Below, piece after piece: positions 17,910 through 26,478 of a stretch of 64,000 nt of DNA. Position numbers and translations under genes: made by a program. The first letter of the stretch is position 1. Every line of letters starts with the position of its first letter. Source of the stretch: Herpetosiphon sp042688385 (GTDB lineage Bacteria > Chloroflexota > Chloroflexia > Chloroflexales > Herpetosiphonaceae); contig NZ_JBHUPY010000001.1 of assembly GCF_042688385.1 (NCBI RefSeq), positions 124,001-188,000 of the forward strand, given 5' to 3'. Under the pieces are notes generated by a model. The model did no database searches. It saw nothing but the letters and a program-made list of their open reading frames with translations, and was not told where the DNA came from.

Positions 17910-18008
17910 GGGTCGGGTCCTGTGCGGCATATGTTTGCCAACTCCGCCAGGATTGAAAGATAGCAACGGTACGCTTGCCTCTATGGGTGTCACAGCAAGC
18001 CTGGCCCA
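17910..18008 (+). ncRNA. ffs: Signal recognition particle RNA (small bacterial type)
   Basis: About 99 bases. The hallmark helix-8 core is present: CCAGG (17947-17951) opposite AGCA (17962-17965) forms the asymmetric internal loop, capped by ATT-GAAA-GAT with a GNRA tetraloop at 17955-17958, and closed by CCG/CGG (17944-17946 with 17967-17969). The 5' end (GGGTCGGG) pairs with the 3' end (CCTGGCCC) using G-U pairs, forming the long hairpin. The RNA binds Ffh and directs nascent membrane and secreted proteins to the translocon. The upper helix sequence departs from the usual UCC-GGAA-GGA, but base pairing is kept. Confidence 0.88.
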
Positions 18009-18023
18009 CTCGCTCTTTTTGCA

Positions 18024-18060
18024 ATAGCCGTCATACAGTTGTATGGCGGCTGTTGTTTTT
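18024..18060 (+). terminator. Terminator between ffs and the convergent kinase gene
   Basis: An 11-base-pair stem (AGCCGTCATAC with GTATGGCGGCT, one G-U) and 4-base loop is followed by TGTTGTTTTT. The T-run overlaps the stop codon region of the minus-strand histidine kinase gene, so it is placed to end ffs transcription and may work in both directions. Confidence 0.75.
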
Positions 18061-19157
18061 TAGGCCACATAGACGTTGATTGGCACTGCCAATTGCACCA
18101 CTAAACCACCATCAACTCCATCGTAAACATCCAAACAACCATTTATTTCTTGTGCCCGGTAACGTAGCCAGCGCAAGCCATGGCTGCCAGCTTGGATTGG
18201 GCCGTTGAGCAAGCCAATTCCATTATCACGCACAATTAAAGAGAGCTGCTGTTCGTCGCCACGTAGGCTAATTTCGACGAGGCTGGCTTTGGCATGGCGC
18301 GCCACATTGCTGAGGGTTTCTTCCAAAGCGCGTACGAATAAGGCTTCGAGGGCTGGGCTAACGTGCTGGGGAATGGTTGTGGTTTGGAGCTGTACTTCAA
18401 TTAACGTCATGGCTCGCCAGCGTTCAATAATTGGTTTAAAGCGCTCGACTAAGCTTGGTTGGCTGGCTTGGGGCTTGATATCATCAATTAATAAGCCCAA
18501 ATCACGGACACCATGATGTGCCTGATGATACACAGCCTCAACCATCGCCGAGCGCTGCGCATGATCAATAATTGTTCTGATGAGTTCAAAGCGGCGTTGG
18601 GCAGTTTGCAGGCTGCTGAGCATGCGCGCAGCAGGTTGATTGCTGGTTTCGAGCGGGCGCGGCTTAATGCTGATCAATAAAATACTTGGTACGCCAAGCA
18701 CTAGCATACTAAACAACATCGGGTTGGCTTGACCAAGTTTGTTGCTGGTAAACAGCGCCACACTATAGCCCAACCATACTATACCCAAGGTAGTACTGCT
18801 GCGGCGCGAAAGTTGGCTCGCCGTCGCCGCCAAAATAAGCCACGTATCAAATAACCATGGGCTATACCAGCTGGTGGCGATTAAGGGCATAACCAGCGCC
18901 AGCCCAAATTCTAGCCATTGATCAAGCCATGGCCAGCGAGGTACTGGCCAACGCCCAGCAGAACGCAAATATTGAGCCAGATAGCCAAAGCTCGCGATGG
19001 CTAGGCCTAAGCCCAAAAACTGGGTTTGTCGCCAGGCAGTCCAAAGCAGTAGGCATGGCAAAAGGCCTGTACGTAGCGCATACAGGTTGCCGCTGGCCAT
19101 CAAAAAATGGCGCAGATTGCGAATGAAACGGTTCATGAGGCTTGCCATCGTTGGCAT
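18060..19157 (-). CDS. Orphan sensor histidine kinase (NarX/DesK type)
   Basis: 365 residues. Five or six membrane helices lie in residues 20-180. A dimerisation region follows (QRRFELIRTIIDHAQRSAMVEAVYHQAHHGVRDLGLLIDDIKP), where His in QAHHGVRD is the likely phosphoacceptor. The HATPase domain has N box EETLSNVARHAKAS, G1 DNGIGL and GSHGLRWLRYRA. The short HATPase and dimer region fit the HisKA_3 (LuxR-partner) group. No response regulator is encoded in the window, so its partner is elsewhere. The start is uncertain: neither M1 nor M8 (19136) has a clear ribosome binding site. Confidence 0.8.
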   Translation of the reverse strand: MPTMASLMNRFIRNLRHFLMASGNLYALRTGLLPCLLLWTAWRQTQFLGLGLAIASFGYLAQYLRSAGRWPVPRWPWLDQWLEFGLALVMPLIATSWYSPWLFDTWLILAATASQLSRRSSTTLGIVWLGYSVALFTSNKLGQANPMLFSMLVLGVPSILLISIKPRPLETSNQPAARMLSSLQTAQRRFELIRTIIDHAQRSAMVEAVYHQAHHGVRDLGLLIDDIKPQASQPSLVERFKPIIERWRAMTLIEVQLQTTTIPQHVSPALEALFVRALEETLSNVARHAKASLVEISLRGDEQQLSLIVRDNGIGLLNGPIQAGSHGLRWLRYRAQEINGCLDVYDGVDGGLVVQLAVPINVYVA

Positions 19158-19336
19158 CGTTGCGGTTGAGCAGCAGGCATGATCGACACCTTTCGTTCAA
19201 ACTAGTGTAGCAGAAAGCCATGCTTGCGACAAGATTTGAACAAACTATCGACAAAGCATGAACAAAAGGTTTTAACCCATTCCAATCGGCTAAAAGATTA
19301 GGTGTAGCAGCAGGTTTTGGCTGAGCTTTGGCTAAA

Positions 19337-19364
19337 TTTGCAATTTTCGCAAAGCTGTGTATAA
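19337..19364 (+). promoter_or_regulatory. Promoter of tRNA-Gly
   Basis: TTGCAA (19337-19342), 16-base spacer, TATAAT (19359-19364). The start would be about ten bases before the mature tRNA end. Confidence 0.7.
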
Positions 19365-19381
19365 TAGCGTCATAACGCGAT

Positions 19382-19457
<76 letters not shown>

Positions 19458-19464
19458 CGAATGA

Positions 19465-19490
19465 CTGCTGGTGAAAACCAGCAGTTTTTT
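19465..19490 (+). terminator. Terminator after tRNA-Gly
   Basis: CTGCTGG (19465-19471), loop TGAAAA, CCAGCAG (19478-19484) and six Ts (19485-19490). It separates the tRNA from yhbY. Confidence 0.9.
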
Positions 19491-19519
19491 CTTGTAAATT
19501 AATCACTGAAAGGGCAAGA

Positions 19520-19822
19520 ATGCTCAGCTTAAATAGCAATCAACGCCAATATTTGCGCCGCTTGGCCCACGATTTCAAGCCAATTGTGCAAGTTGGCAAG
19601 CAAGGGCTTTCAAGTACGGTGGTGGCCGCTGTCGCCGCTGCACTTGATGCACATGAACTGATCAAAGTGAAATTTGTTGAATTTAAAGAAGAACGCCGCG
19701 AATTGACCGATCAATTGGTGGCTGATACCGAGGCTGCATTGGTGGCGTTGGTTGGTAATGTGGCGATTTTGTATCGGCCCAGCCGCATTCAAGATAAACA
19801 AGTGATTGTGTTGCCCCGTTAA
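19520..19822 (+). CDS. yhbY: YhbY-family RNA-binding protein
   Basis: 100 residues, the whole CRS1-YhbY (CRM) domain: LNSNQRQYLRRLAHDFKPIVQVGKQGLSSTVVAAVAAALDAHELIKVKF with the family GKxGLS loop, then LVGNVAILYRPS. ATG 19520 has AAAGGG seven bases upstream. In other bacteria YhbY binds pre-50S particles and helps ribosome assembly. It stands alone between a tRNA gene and a hairpin repeat pair. Confidence 0.93.
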   Translation: MLSLNSNQRQYLRRLAHDFKPIVQVGKQGLSSTVVAAVAAALDAHELIKVKFVEFKEERRELTDQLVADTEAALVALVGNVAILYRPSRIQDKQVIVLPR

Positions 19823-19837
19823 GTAGTTTGGTTACTT

Positions 19838-19962
19838 CCCTCACCCCCTAGCCCCCTCTCCCACTGAACGCGGGCGAGGGGGAGCATGCTTGGGACACCA
19901 ATCAGGCTACACCGATCAAAAGCCCCTCTCCCGTTGGACGGGAGAGGGGTTGGGGTGAGGGG
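19838..19962. repeat. Inverted pair of REP-like hairpins
   Basis: The first unit (CCTCACCCCCTAGCCCCCTC..., about 19839-19882) and second unit (GCCCCTCTCCC...GGGTTGGGGTGAGGGG, about 19920-19962) face each other. The second has a perfect CCCCTCTCCCGT/ACGGGAGAGGGG stem. The outer arms are also complementary, so the pair could fold as one large structure. Similar single units are at 32107, 43743 and 55593. Confidence 0.85.
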
Positions 19963-20016
19963 ACAATCCACGGTAGCTTCCATATTCAATGATAGGCTAG
20001 CAGAATTAAGGCTTTC

Positions 20017-20025
20017 TGCTATAAT
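20017..20025 (+). promoter_or_regulatory. Extended -10 promoter upstream of the DUF512 gene
   Basis: TGCTATAAT gives a TGN extended -10; no good -35 is visible. The leader would be about 115 bases. Confidence 0.45.
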
Positions 20026-20148
20026 ACATAATGTTGGGCCACGGCCCTTGATAATTTGACGCGATAGAATGCGGATGAGGCGCACAATGCAAGGTGCGCC
20101 TTTTGTGCGATTAGCCGCCGCGCTTAACGCAGTAAATAGTGATGTGCT

Positions 20149-21720
20149 ATGGAATATCAACCAAATCTTAGTAATATTCGACCAGGCAATGGCGGGGTTA
20201 TTCAAGCAGTCGCAGCAGGCAGCACTGGTGCGCAACTTGGGCTACAAGCTGGCGACGCGATTCTGCAAGTCAACGGTCGGGTGATGCGCGATGTGATTGA
20301 TTTTCGCTTTGCCATGACTGAAGATCAGGTTGAGTTGCTGGTGCGCCAAGCTGGCGAAGAACGTAGCATCCAATTAACCAAAAACCCCGATGATATGCTG
20401 GGCCTCGATTTTGTCGAGCCACTCTTCGACCGCCTCCGAACCTGCAACAATAAATGCCCGTTCTGCTTTTTAACCCAAATGCCCAAAGGATTCCGCAAAA
20501 CACTCTACCTTAAGGACGATGACTATCGCTTGTCGTTTTTGTATGGTAACTTTGTAACATTGACGAATCTCAAGGAGGATGACTGGGATCGGATTGCAGA
20601 ACAGCGCCTAGGCCCGATGTATATTTCAGTCCACGCAACTGATCGCACGCTACGGGCAATTCTCCTCGGCAAACCCGATGTGCCCGATGTGCTAGCGCAA
20701 ATTCGGCGCTTGGGCGATTTGGGCATCGAGGTGCATACCCAAGTGGTGGCATGCCCACAGTTAAACGATGGCCCGGCTTTGGCCCAAACCATCCATGAAT
20801 TGGGCCAGTTGTTTCCAATTGTCCAAAGTATTGCGATTGTGCCAGTTGGCCTAACCCGCTATCGCTTTGAAGGCAAGAAGCCGCAAAGTATCAAAGCTGC
20901 CATCCGCGTGCACGAAAGCGCCGAATGGATTGATAGCAACTGGGAAGCCCAGCCAATTTGGCAAGAGGAAGCGCCAGTTGCCAACGAGCTGTTTCAAGCT
21001 GCCAAAGAAGGCAATCTTGGTTTTTGCGCTCGCTTAGGCGCAGCCACCGAAGTTGAATTGCGGCCATATCGCGGCGATGAAGCCGCTGCGGTAATCGACA
21101 TTTGCGAGCCGTTTCAAGAATATTACATGGCCGAACATGGCTCGGTCTTGGTCTACCCTTCCGATGAGTTTTATTTGTTAGCTGGCCGCGAACAGCCAGA
21201 TGGCTCGTTGTACGAAGGCTACGATCAATTAGAAAACGGCGTTGGTTTGGTGCGCCAGTTCCAAGACGAATGGGCCGAAATTGTGCCTTCACTGCCAAAA
21301 GCTGTCGATAAACCAACCAAAATGCTGATGGCGTGTGCCACCTTGGCCGCGCCAGTTTTGCAACAAGTCGCCGAGCAACTTAGTCGAATCGAAAACCTGA
21401 CTGTTGAATTATGCCCTGTCGTCAATCAATTTTTTGGCGATATGGTGACCGTTTCGGGCTTGCTGACAGGCGGCGATGTTGTTGCCGAGTTACAAAAGCA
21501 TGGCCCGGCTGATATTGTGATGCTGCCGAAAGTGATGTTTGATCACTCCGGAACTCGCACAATTGACGAATGGACTGTTGAACAAATTGCAACCGCACTT
21601 GGTGCGCAGGTGACCATGGCCCGCATGCCGCATGAAATTCGGCGGGTCGTGCGCCAACTTAGCCGCCAAGCAAAACCGCGCTCGCAGCGCCGTTTCATGG
21701 CTCAGGCTTCAATGCGCTAG
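20149..21720 (+). CDS. PDZ/radical-SAM-like DUF512 iron-sulfur protein
   Basis: 523 residues. An N-terminal PDZ-like domain (about residues 8-70: GGVIQAVAAGSTGAQLGLQAGDAILQVNGR) is followed by the radical-SAM cysteine motif CNNKCPFCF and the downstream conserved LYLKDDDYRLSFLYGNFVTLTNL and YISVHATDRTLRAILLG. The C-terminal half is the DUF512 domain. The whole layout matches a widely conserved but uncharacterised family of FeS proteins in Clostridia, Cyanobacteria and Chloroflexota. The activity is not established. No strong ribosome binding site precedes ATG 20149. Confidence 0.88.
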   Translation: MEYQPNLSNIRPGNGGVIQAVAAGSTGAQLGLQAGDAILQVNGRVMRDVIDFRFAMTEDQVELLVRQAGEERSIQLTKNPDDMLGLDFVEPLFDRLRTCNNKCPFCFLTQMPKGFRKTLYLKDDDYRLSFLYGNFVTLTNLKEDDWDRIAEQRLGPMYISVHATDRTLRAILLGKPDVPDVLAQIRRLGDLGIEVHTQVVACPQLNDGPALAQTIHELGQLFPIVQSIAIVPVGLTRYRFEGKKPQSIKAAIRVHESAEWIDSNWEAQPIWQEEAPVANELFQAAKEGNLGFCARLGAATEVELRPYRGDEAAAVIDICEPFQEYYMAEHGSVLVYPSDEFYLLAGREQPDGSLYEGYDQLENGVGLVRQFQDEWAEIVPSLPKAVDKPTKMLMACATLAAPVLQQVAEQLSRIENLTVELCPVVNQFFGDMVTVSGLLTGGDVVAELQKHGPADIVMLPKVMFDHSGTRTIDEWTVEQIATALGAQVTMARMPHEIRRVVRQLSRQAKPRSQRRFMAQASMR

Positions 21721-21766
21721 CCCACCAACCACCTGCGAGTGCTACCCAACCCAGTGGAGCATGAGT

Positions 21767-23482
21767 ATGACATCGCAGACGGTTGTGCAGGATAGTGCCT
21801 TTGAGTTGGAACACGTATTGGCGGTGATTGAACGGGCCGATGCAATTGCTAGTAGCATGACGCTCGACCCATTACTGAATCGCATGTTGGATTTATTAAT
21901 CGAGATCGCTGGCGGCGAAGCTGGAACGCTCTATCTGGTTGAAGCAGACGAGATTGTGTTTCAGGTTGTCCACGGCGATCCCGCCAGCCAACATTTGATT
22001 GGCGTGCGCTTGCCGATAGATGTTGGCTTGGTTGGCGCAACAATTGCCGCCACTCAGCCACTCTGGATCGAAGATATTAACAACGATCCGCGCTGGGATC
22101 GGCGTTTGGGCGAGGCCAACAACCTGCAATTGCGCTCGCTCTTGTCGTTGCCGCTCTTGCTCGAAGAACAAGTCGTTGGCGTGATTCAGATTTTCAATCC
22201 GCAACGCTCGGAGCCACGCTTGCTTAAATTGTTGGGCAATCGCATGGCCGCCGAGGTGGAAAAAGCGCGCTTGTTGAAAAAAAGCCAGCAACGCGAATCA
22301 CGCTTGAGCGCCTTGGTCGAGATTGTTGGCCATATTGGCTCGACGCTCGACCGTACAACCTTGCTGAATTTGATTATTGATTATGCACGGATTTTGCTCG
22401 ATGCTGAAGCCAGTTCGTTATTTTTGACCGAGCCTGAAAGCGGCGATTTGATTTTGCAGCATTCGACTGGCTATATGCACGAACGGGTGCAGGCGGTGCG
22501 CTTGGCCAAGGGCCGTGGCATCGCTGGCTATGTTGCTGCCACTGGCGAGACGATCTGCGTTGGCGATGTCAAACGTGATCAACGCCACGATGGCAGCGTT
22601 GATGAGATGACAGGCTTTGCTACGCGCTCGATTTTGGCAGTGCCATTGCAGACTCGTTGCATTACCTTTGGCCGCGAACGTGCCCAATCTGAGGAGCATC
22701 TGATTGGATGCATCGAGGTTTTGAATAAACGCGCTGGTCGGTTTGATGCCGATGATACCTTGTTGTTGCAAACCTTGGCCCGTCAAGCAGCGACAGTGCT
22801 GGAAATTGCCGATTTGTATGCCGATGTTAACGAGCTGTTTTTGGATGTTATTCAAGCGCTGACGGCGGCGATCGATGCCAAAGACCCGTATACCGAAGGC
22901 CATTCCATGCGGGTTTCGGAATTTGCGGTGGCAATTGCTGAAGAGTTGGAGCTAGACCCAAGCTTTATTCATCATCTGCGGATTGGCGCAATTTTGCACG
23001 ATGTTGGTAAAATTGGCATTAGCGATGGGGTGCTGAAAAAGCCTGGGCGTTTGACCGACGCTGAATTTGGCGAGATGAAATCGCATCCTGAAATTGGCGA
23101 ACGGATTCTGGGCCATATTCGTATGTTGCAAAGCGAGTTGCCGGTGATCATTCAGCATCACGAGCGGCTTGATGGCAGTGGCTACCCGTATGGTTTAGCC
23201 CGAGGCCAAATTTCGCTTGGCGGGCGAATTGTAGCCGTCGCCGATGCCTTTGATGCCATGACCTCTGACCGACCGTATCGCAGAGGCTTACCAATTGAAG
23301 AAGCGTTTCGGCGTTTGCGCGCAGGAGCCGACACAGAGTTTGATGCAGTCTGTGTTGAAGCGCTCTGGCAAGCAATAAATCGTGGGCGAGTTCGTTCGCA
23401 ACGCCTGCGTGATGATAGCGGCGAGCATCGAATTATCAACGATGTCGCGCCATTTCGTACTCCCCTAACACCATCGGCTTGA
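21767..23482 (+). CDS. GAF-GAF-HD-GYP c-di-GMP phosphodiesterase
   Basis: About 571 residues from ATG 21767, preferred because GGAG lies seven bases upstream; an in-frame ATG at 21761 is too close to it. Two GAF domains (about 25-150 and 175-330) precede an HD-GYP domain. The catalytic HD occurs in GAILHDVGKIGI (near residue 411) and the signature in HHERLDGSGYP (near 470), followed by GRIVAVADAFDAMTSDRPYR. Metal ligands of the family are present, so it should hydrolyse c-di-GMP in response to a small ligand or redox cue sensed by GAF. It is the only intact c-di-GMP enzyme seen, close to an EPS operon with two dead GGDEF domains. Confidence 0.9.
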   Translation: MTSQTVVQDSAFELEHVLAVIERADAIASSMTLDPLLNRMLDLLIEIAGGEAGTLYLVEADEIVFQVVHGDPASQHLIGVRLPIDVGLVGATIAATQPLWIEDINNDPRWDRRLGEANNLQLRSLLSLPLLLEEQVVGVIQIFNPQRSEPRLLKLLGNRMAAEVEKARLLKKSQQRESRLSALVEIVGHIGSTLDRTTLLNLIIDYARILLDAEASSLFLTEPESGDLILQHSTGYMHERVQAVRLAKGRGIAGYVAATGETICVGDVKRDQRHDGSVDEMTGFATRSILAVPLQTRCITFGRERAQSEEHLIGCIEVLNKRAGRFDADDTLLLQTLARQAATVLEIADLYADVNELFLDVIQALTAAIDAKDPYTEGHSMRVSEFAVAIAEELELDPSFIHHLRIGAILHDVGKIGISDGVLKKPGRLTDAEFGEMKSHPEIGERILGHIRMLQSELPVIIQHHERLDGSGYPYGLARGQISLGGRIVAVADAFDAMTSDRPYRRGLPIEEAFRRLRAGADTEFDAVCVEALWQAINRGRVRSQRLRDDSGEHRIINDVAPFRTPLTPSA

Positions 23483-23606
23483 GCAGGCTGGGTCATTCGG
23501 GCATTTGCGCGGGCTAATGGTGGGGTTGGTTGTCAGCAGATTGCTGCTTGACATAGATTTAGTCTGATGAAAGGAAAACTCGCATTTTGCGCGAGTTGTA
23601 ATAGAT

Positions 23607-24947
23607 ATGCCATTCCAACGCCCAAAACGCCGTAGCCCAGAGCGCGGCCCGCAATCAAACTCACGCCCTGCACGGCCTGGCCGACCTGGTGCACGCTCCA
23701 ATCAAGCGCCTGCTCGTGGCCCACGCCATGATTCCGCTGGCCGCCCAACTGGCGCACCAAGCCGTGGCCCACGCCATGATCCTGCTGGCAGCCCAACTGG
23801 CGCGCCAACACCTGCCGGCGCACCACGTCGCCGCGCCTTTGTGCACCAGCCAACCGTTGATATGAGCCGCCCGTTGTTTGCGGTGCAAACCCAACCTGGG
23901 GTTGGCCAATTGTTGTTGGCTGAAATTAATGCCACCTTGCAAAAACCAATGTTGGTTGCTCAGCGCCATGTCACCCAAAAAGATGATATGTTGCTGTTTC
24001 ACACCGACACCAACTCTAAAGAATTGTTTAATCTGCGCGCTGCCGAAGATTTATTCGTGGTTGCCGCGCGGGCTTTCAACATCGCTCCTGACCAAGGCGG
24101 CTTGAAGCAAATTCACGCTTCGGTCAAAAATAGTATGTTGGTGCCAACTGCGCTGCGGGTTTTCACCCTCAACGGCGGACGCACACCCAAAATCACCACG
24201 TTTCGGGTGGTTACGCGGGTAACTGGCAAACAAGATTTTGCCCGTAAAGCCGTGGGTATCGCCGTGGCCGATGCGGTGCGCGATTCGTGGCCAGGCCGCT
24301 GGAAATTGGTCGAAGAAGAAGCTGATGTTGAAGTATGGGTTACGCTGTTTGGCAGCGAAATTATTGTAGCGATTCGGCTTTCGACTGGCGGCATGCGCCA
24401 TCGCATTAACCGCATTGTTGATCGGCCTGCAGCGTTGCGGCCAGCAATTGCGGCGGCGATGGTTCGGCTTTCCAATCCACAGCCCAACGATGTATTTTTG
24501 GATGCTATGGCTGGCACGGGTACGATCATTGCTGAACGAGCAGCAGTTGGGCCGTTTGAGCGGCTGATTGCTGGCGATAAAAGCCGTGAAGCCGTCAAAG
24601 CCTTGAGCAGAAATCTGGCAAGTGTCGGCGGCGATTTAGCAATTCGCCGTTTAGATGCAACTGACTTACCATTCCAACCAGGCGAAATCAACAAACTCGT
24701 CACCAATTTGCCCTTTGGTAAACAAGTCAACAATATCGATGAATTGCATCAATTGTATTCCGGGGTGTGTGCTGAATGGGCGCGAATTGTTGCGCCTGGT
24801 GGCATGATCGTCGCGCTAGCCGCCGAAATCGATGTGCTACGCGAAAAAATTAATGCCACCCCTGAATTACGAGTTCGTGGTACCTTCCCAATCGCTGTGT
24901 TGGGCCAAACCGCCACGATTGTGCAACTTGAACGTCGTAGAATGTAG
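23607..24947 (+). CDS. THUMP-domain RNA methyltransferase
   Basis: 446 residues. Residues 1-85 are basic, rich in Pro, Arg and Gly, and hold two copies of a 16-residue repeat (RGPRHDxAGxPTGAPx). A THUMP region (about 90-240) is followed by a class I SAM methyltransferase domain: motif I FLDAMAGTGTIIAERA and catalytic-loop NLPFGKQ. The layout matches Trm14/TrmN/RlmL-type enzymes that make N2-methylguanosine; the exact RNA target is unknown. No clear ribosome binding site precedes ATG 23607; an alternative start at 23862 would remove the whole repeat region. Der follows 42 bases later. Confidence 0.85.
   Translation: MPFQRPKRRSPERGPQSNSRPARPGRPGARSNQAPARGPRHDSAGRPTGAPSRGPRHDPAGSPTGAPTPAGAPRRRAFVHQPTVDMSRPLFAVQTQPGVGQLLLAEINATLQKPMLVAQRHVTQKDDMLLFHTDTNSKELFNLRAAEDLFVVAARAFNIAPDQGGLKQIHASVKNSMLVPTALRVFTLNGGRTPKITTFRVVTRVTGKQDFARKAVGIAVADAVRDSWPGRWKLVEEEADVEVWVTLFGSEIIVAIRLSTGGMRHRINRIVDRPAALRPAIAAAMVRLSNPQPNDVFLDAMAGTGTIIAERAAVGPFERLIAGDKSREAVKALSRNLASVGGDLAIRRLDATDLPFQPGEINKLVTNLPFGKQVNNIDELHQLYSGVCAEWARIVAPGGMIVALAAEIDVLREKINATPELRVRGTFPIAVLGQTATIVQLERRRM
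23715..23810 (+). repeat. Two tandem 48-base repeats inside the methyltransferase gene
   Basis: Units 23715-23762 and 23763-23810 match at most positions and are in frame, encoding a 16-residue repeat in the disordered N-terminal tail. Confidence 0.85.
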
Positions 24948-24989
24948 CGATGGTTGCCCTTGGGCAGCGATGGCGAAAGAGGTATAGTT

Positions 24990-26357
24990 ATGGAAAAACC
25001 AATTGTGGCGATTGTTGGCCGACCGAATGTTGGCAAATCGACCTTGTTTAATAAGCTGATTGGCGAGCGCCGCGCAATTATTGCTGACGAAGCTGGCACA
25101 ACCCGCGACCGCCAATATGGCGAAACGATTTGGAATGGTCGCGTCTTTACGATTGTCGATACTGCTGGTTTGTTGGTTGGTGATGACGACCCAAACTTGC
25201 CGTTGGCCGAAATTGTGCGTCGCACCCACCAACAAGCGCAACTGGCTATCGATGAAGCCGATGTCATTGTCTTTATGGTTGATGTACGCGAAGGCTTGAT
25301 CGCTGCTGATGAAGAAGTGGCTGCTTTGTTGCGCCGCAGCAGCAAGCCCGTCGTTTTGGGCGTAAACAAAGCCGATACCGAAGATCGCCGCCAAAATGCG
25401 GTTGAATTCTACAACCTTGGCTTGGGCGACCCAATTGCGTTGAGCGCCTATCACGGCACTGGCTCAGGCGATTTGCTCGATGAAATTGTGCGCAATTTGC
25501 CTGCTGGCCAAGAAGAGGAAGAGGACGACAATTCGCTGAAAATTGCGATTGTCGGGCGGCCAAACGTCGGTAAATCGAGCTTGCTGAATAAATTGGTCGG
25601 CGAAGAACGGGTGGTTGTCAGCGATATTCCTGGCACAACCCGCGATTCAATCGATACCAAATTGACCTATAAAGGCACGCCAATTACCTTGATCGATACC
25701 GCTGGGATTCGGCGGCGGGGTTCGATTGAGCAAGGGATTGAACGCTACAGCGTGTTGCGCACGATGAAAGCGATCGAGCGTTGCCAAATTGCCTTGCTGT
25801 TGATCGATGCCAAAGAAGGCCCAACCGCCCAAGATACCCACGTGGCTGGGATGGTTTTGGAAGCCAACAAAGGCTTGGCGATTATTGTCAACAAATGGGA
25901 CTTGATCGACAAAGCCAAATTTAGCTACGAAGATGCCAAAACCACAATGTCGGAAGTATTTCACTTTGCGCCATACGCACCAATTGAGTTTATCTCGGCC
26001 AAAACTGGTCAGCGTGCAACCAAAGTGCTCGATATTGCCCAAACTATCCAGAGCGAACGCGCCAAACGGATTAGCACCTCGGATATTAACAACCTGTTGC
26101 GCGCAGCGGTGCGTGAACACCCACCAACAGCTATGCACAAAGGTGCACACTTACGCTTGTTCTATGCAACCCAAGCGCAAGCCGAGCCACCAGTCTTCTT
26201 GTTCTTCTCGAATGCGCCTGAACAAGTGCACTTTGGCTACAAGCGCTATCTTGAAAACCGCATTCGCGAACAATACGGCTTTATTGGCACGCCAATTATT
26301 TTGGTGTTCAAAGGCCGCGAAGAAGAGCAAACTGTCTCGGTTTCTGGCAAACGCTAA
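24990..26357 (+). CDS. der: Ribosome-assembly GTPase Der (EngA)
   Basis: About 455 residues from ATG 24990, with AGAGGT upstream; the longer frame has no ribosome binding site. There are two G domains in tandem: GRPNVGKST, DTAGLLVG, NKAD in the first, and GRPNVGKSS, DTAGIRRRG, NKWD in the second. A KH-like C-terminal domain with FFSNAPEQVHFGYKRYLENRIREQYGF follows. This double-GTPase layout is unique to Der, which is needed for 50S maturation. It ends in a clear terminator. Confidence 0.96.
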   Translation: MEKPIVAIVGRPNVGKSTLFNKLIGERRAIIADEAGTTRDRQYGETIWNGRVFTIVDTAGLLVGDDDPNLPLAEIVRRTHQQAQLAIDEADVIVFMVDVREGLIAADEEVAALLRRSSKPVVLGVNKADTEDRRQNAVEFYNLGLGDPIALSAYHGTGSGDLLDEIVRNLPAGQEEEEDDNSLKIAIVGRPNVGKSSLLNKLVGEERVVVSDIPGTTRDSIDTKLTYKGTPITLIDTAGIRRRGSIEQGIERYSVLRTMKAIERCQIALLLIDAKEGPTAQDTHVAGMVLEANKGLAIIVNKWDLIDKAKFSYEDAKTTMSEVFHFAPYAPIEFISAKTGQRATKVLDIAQTIQSERAKRISTSDINNLLRAAVREHPPTAMHKGAHLRLFYATQAQAEPPVFLFFSNAPEQVHFGYKRYLENRIREQYGFIGTPIILVFKGREEEQTVSVSGKR

Positions 26358-26380
26358 GTATTTTTTAGCCTAGTCAATTA

Positions 26381-26424
26381 AAACAGCAGCGCAATCAGCC
26401 ATGGTTGAGCTGCTGTTTATTTTG
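26381..26424 (+). terminator. Terminator of der (probably bidirectional)
   Basis: Perfect 10-base stem AAACAGCAGC/GCTGCTGTTT (26381-26390, 26409-26418) followed by ATTTTGG. In the other direction the stem is followed by TTTTAATTG, so it can also serve the minus-strand ABC island. Confidence 0.8.
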
Positions 26425-26478
26425 GTATTAATTTCCAAATAATGTGCTCAACTATTAACAATCCAAGCATCGAATTAA

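Noticed and set aside
23715..23810. Two 48-base repeats as a CRISPR or minisatellite array
   Set aside because: There are no spacers, only two units, and they are in frame inside the methyltransferase gene.
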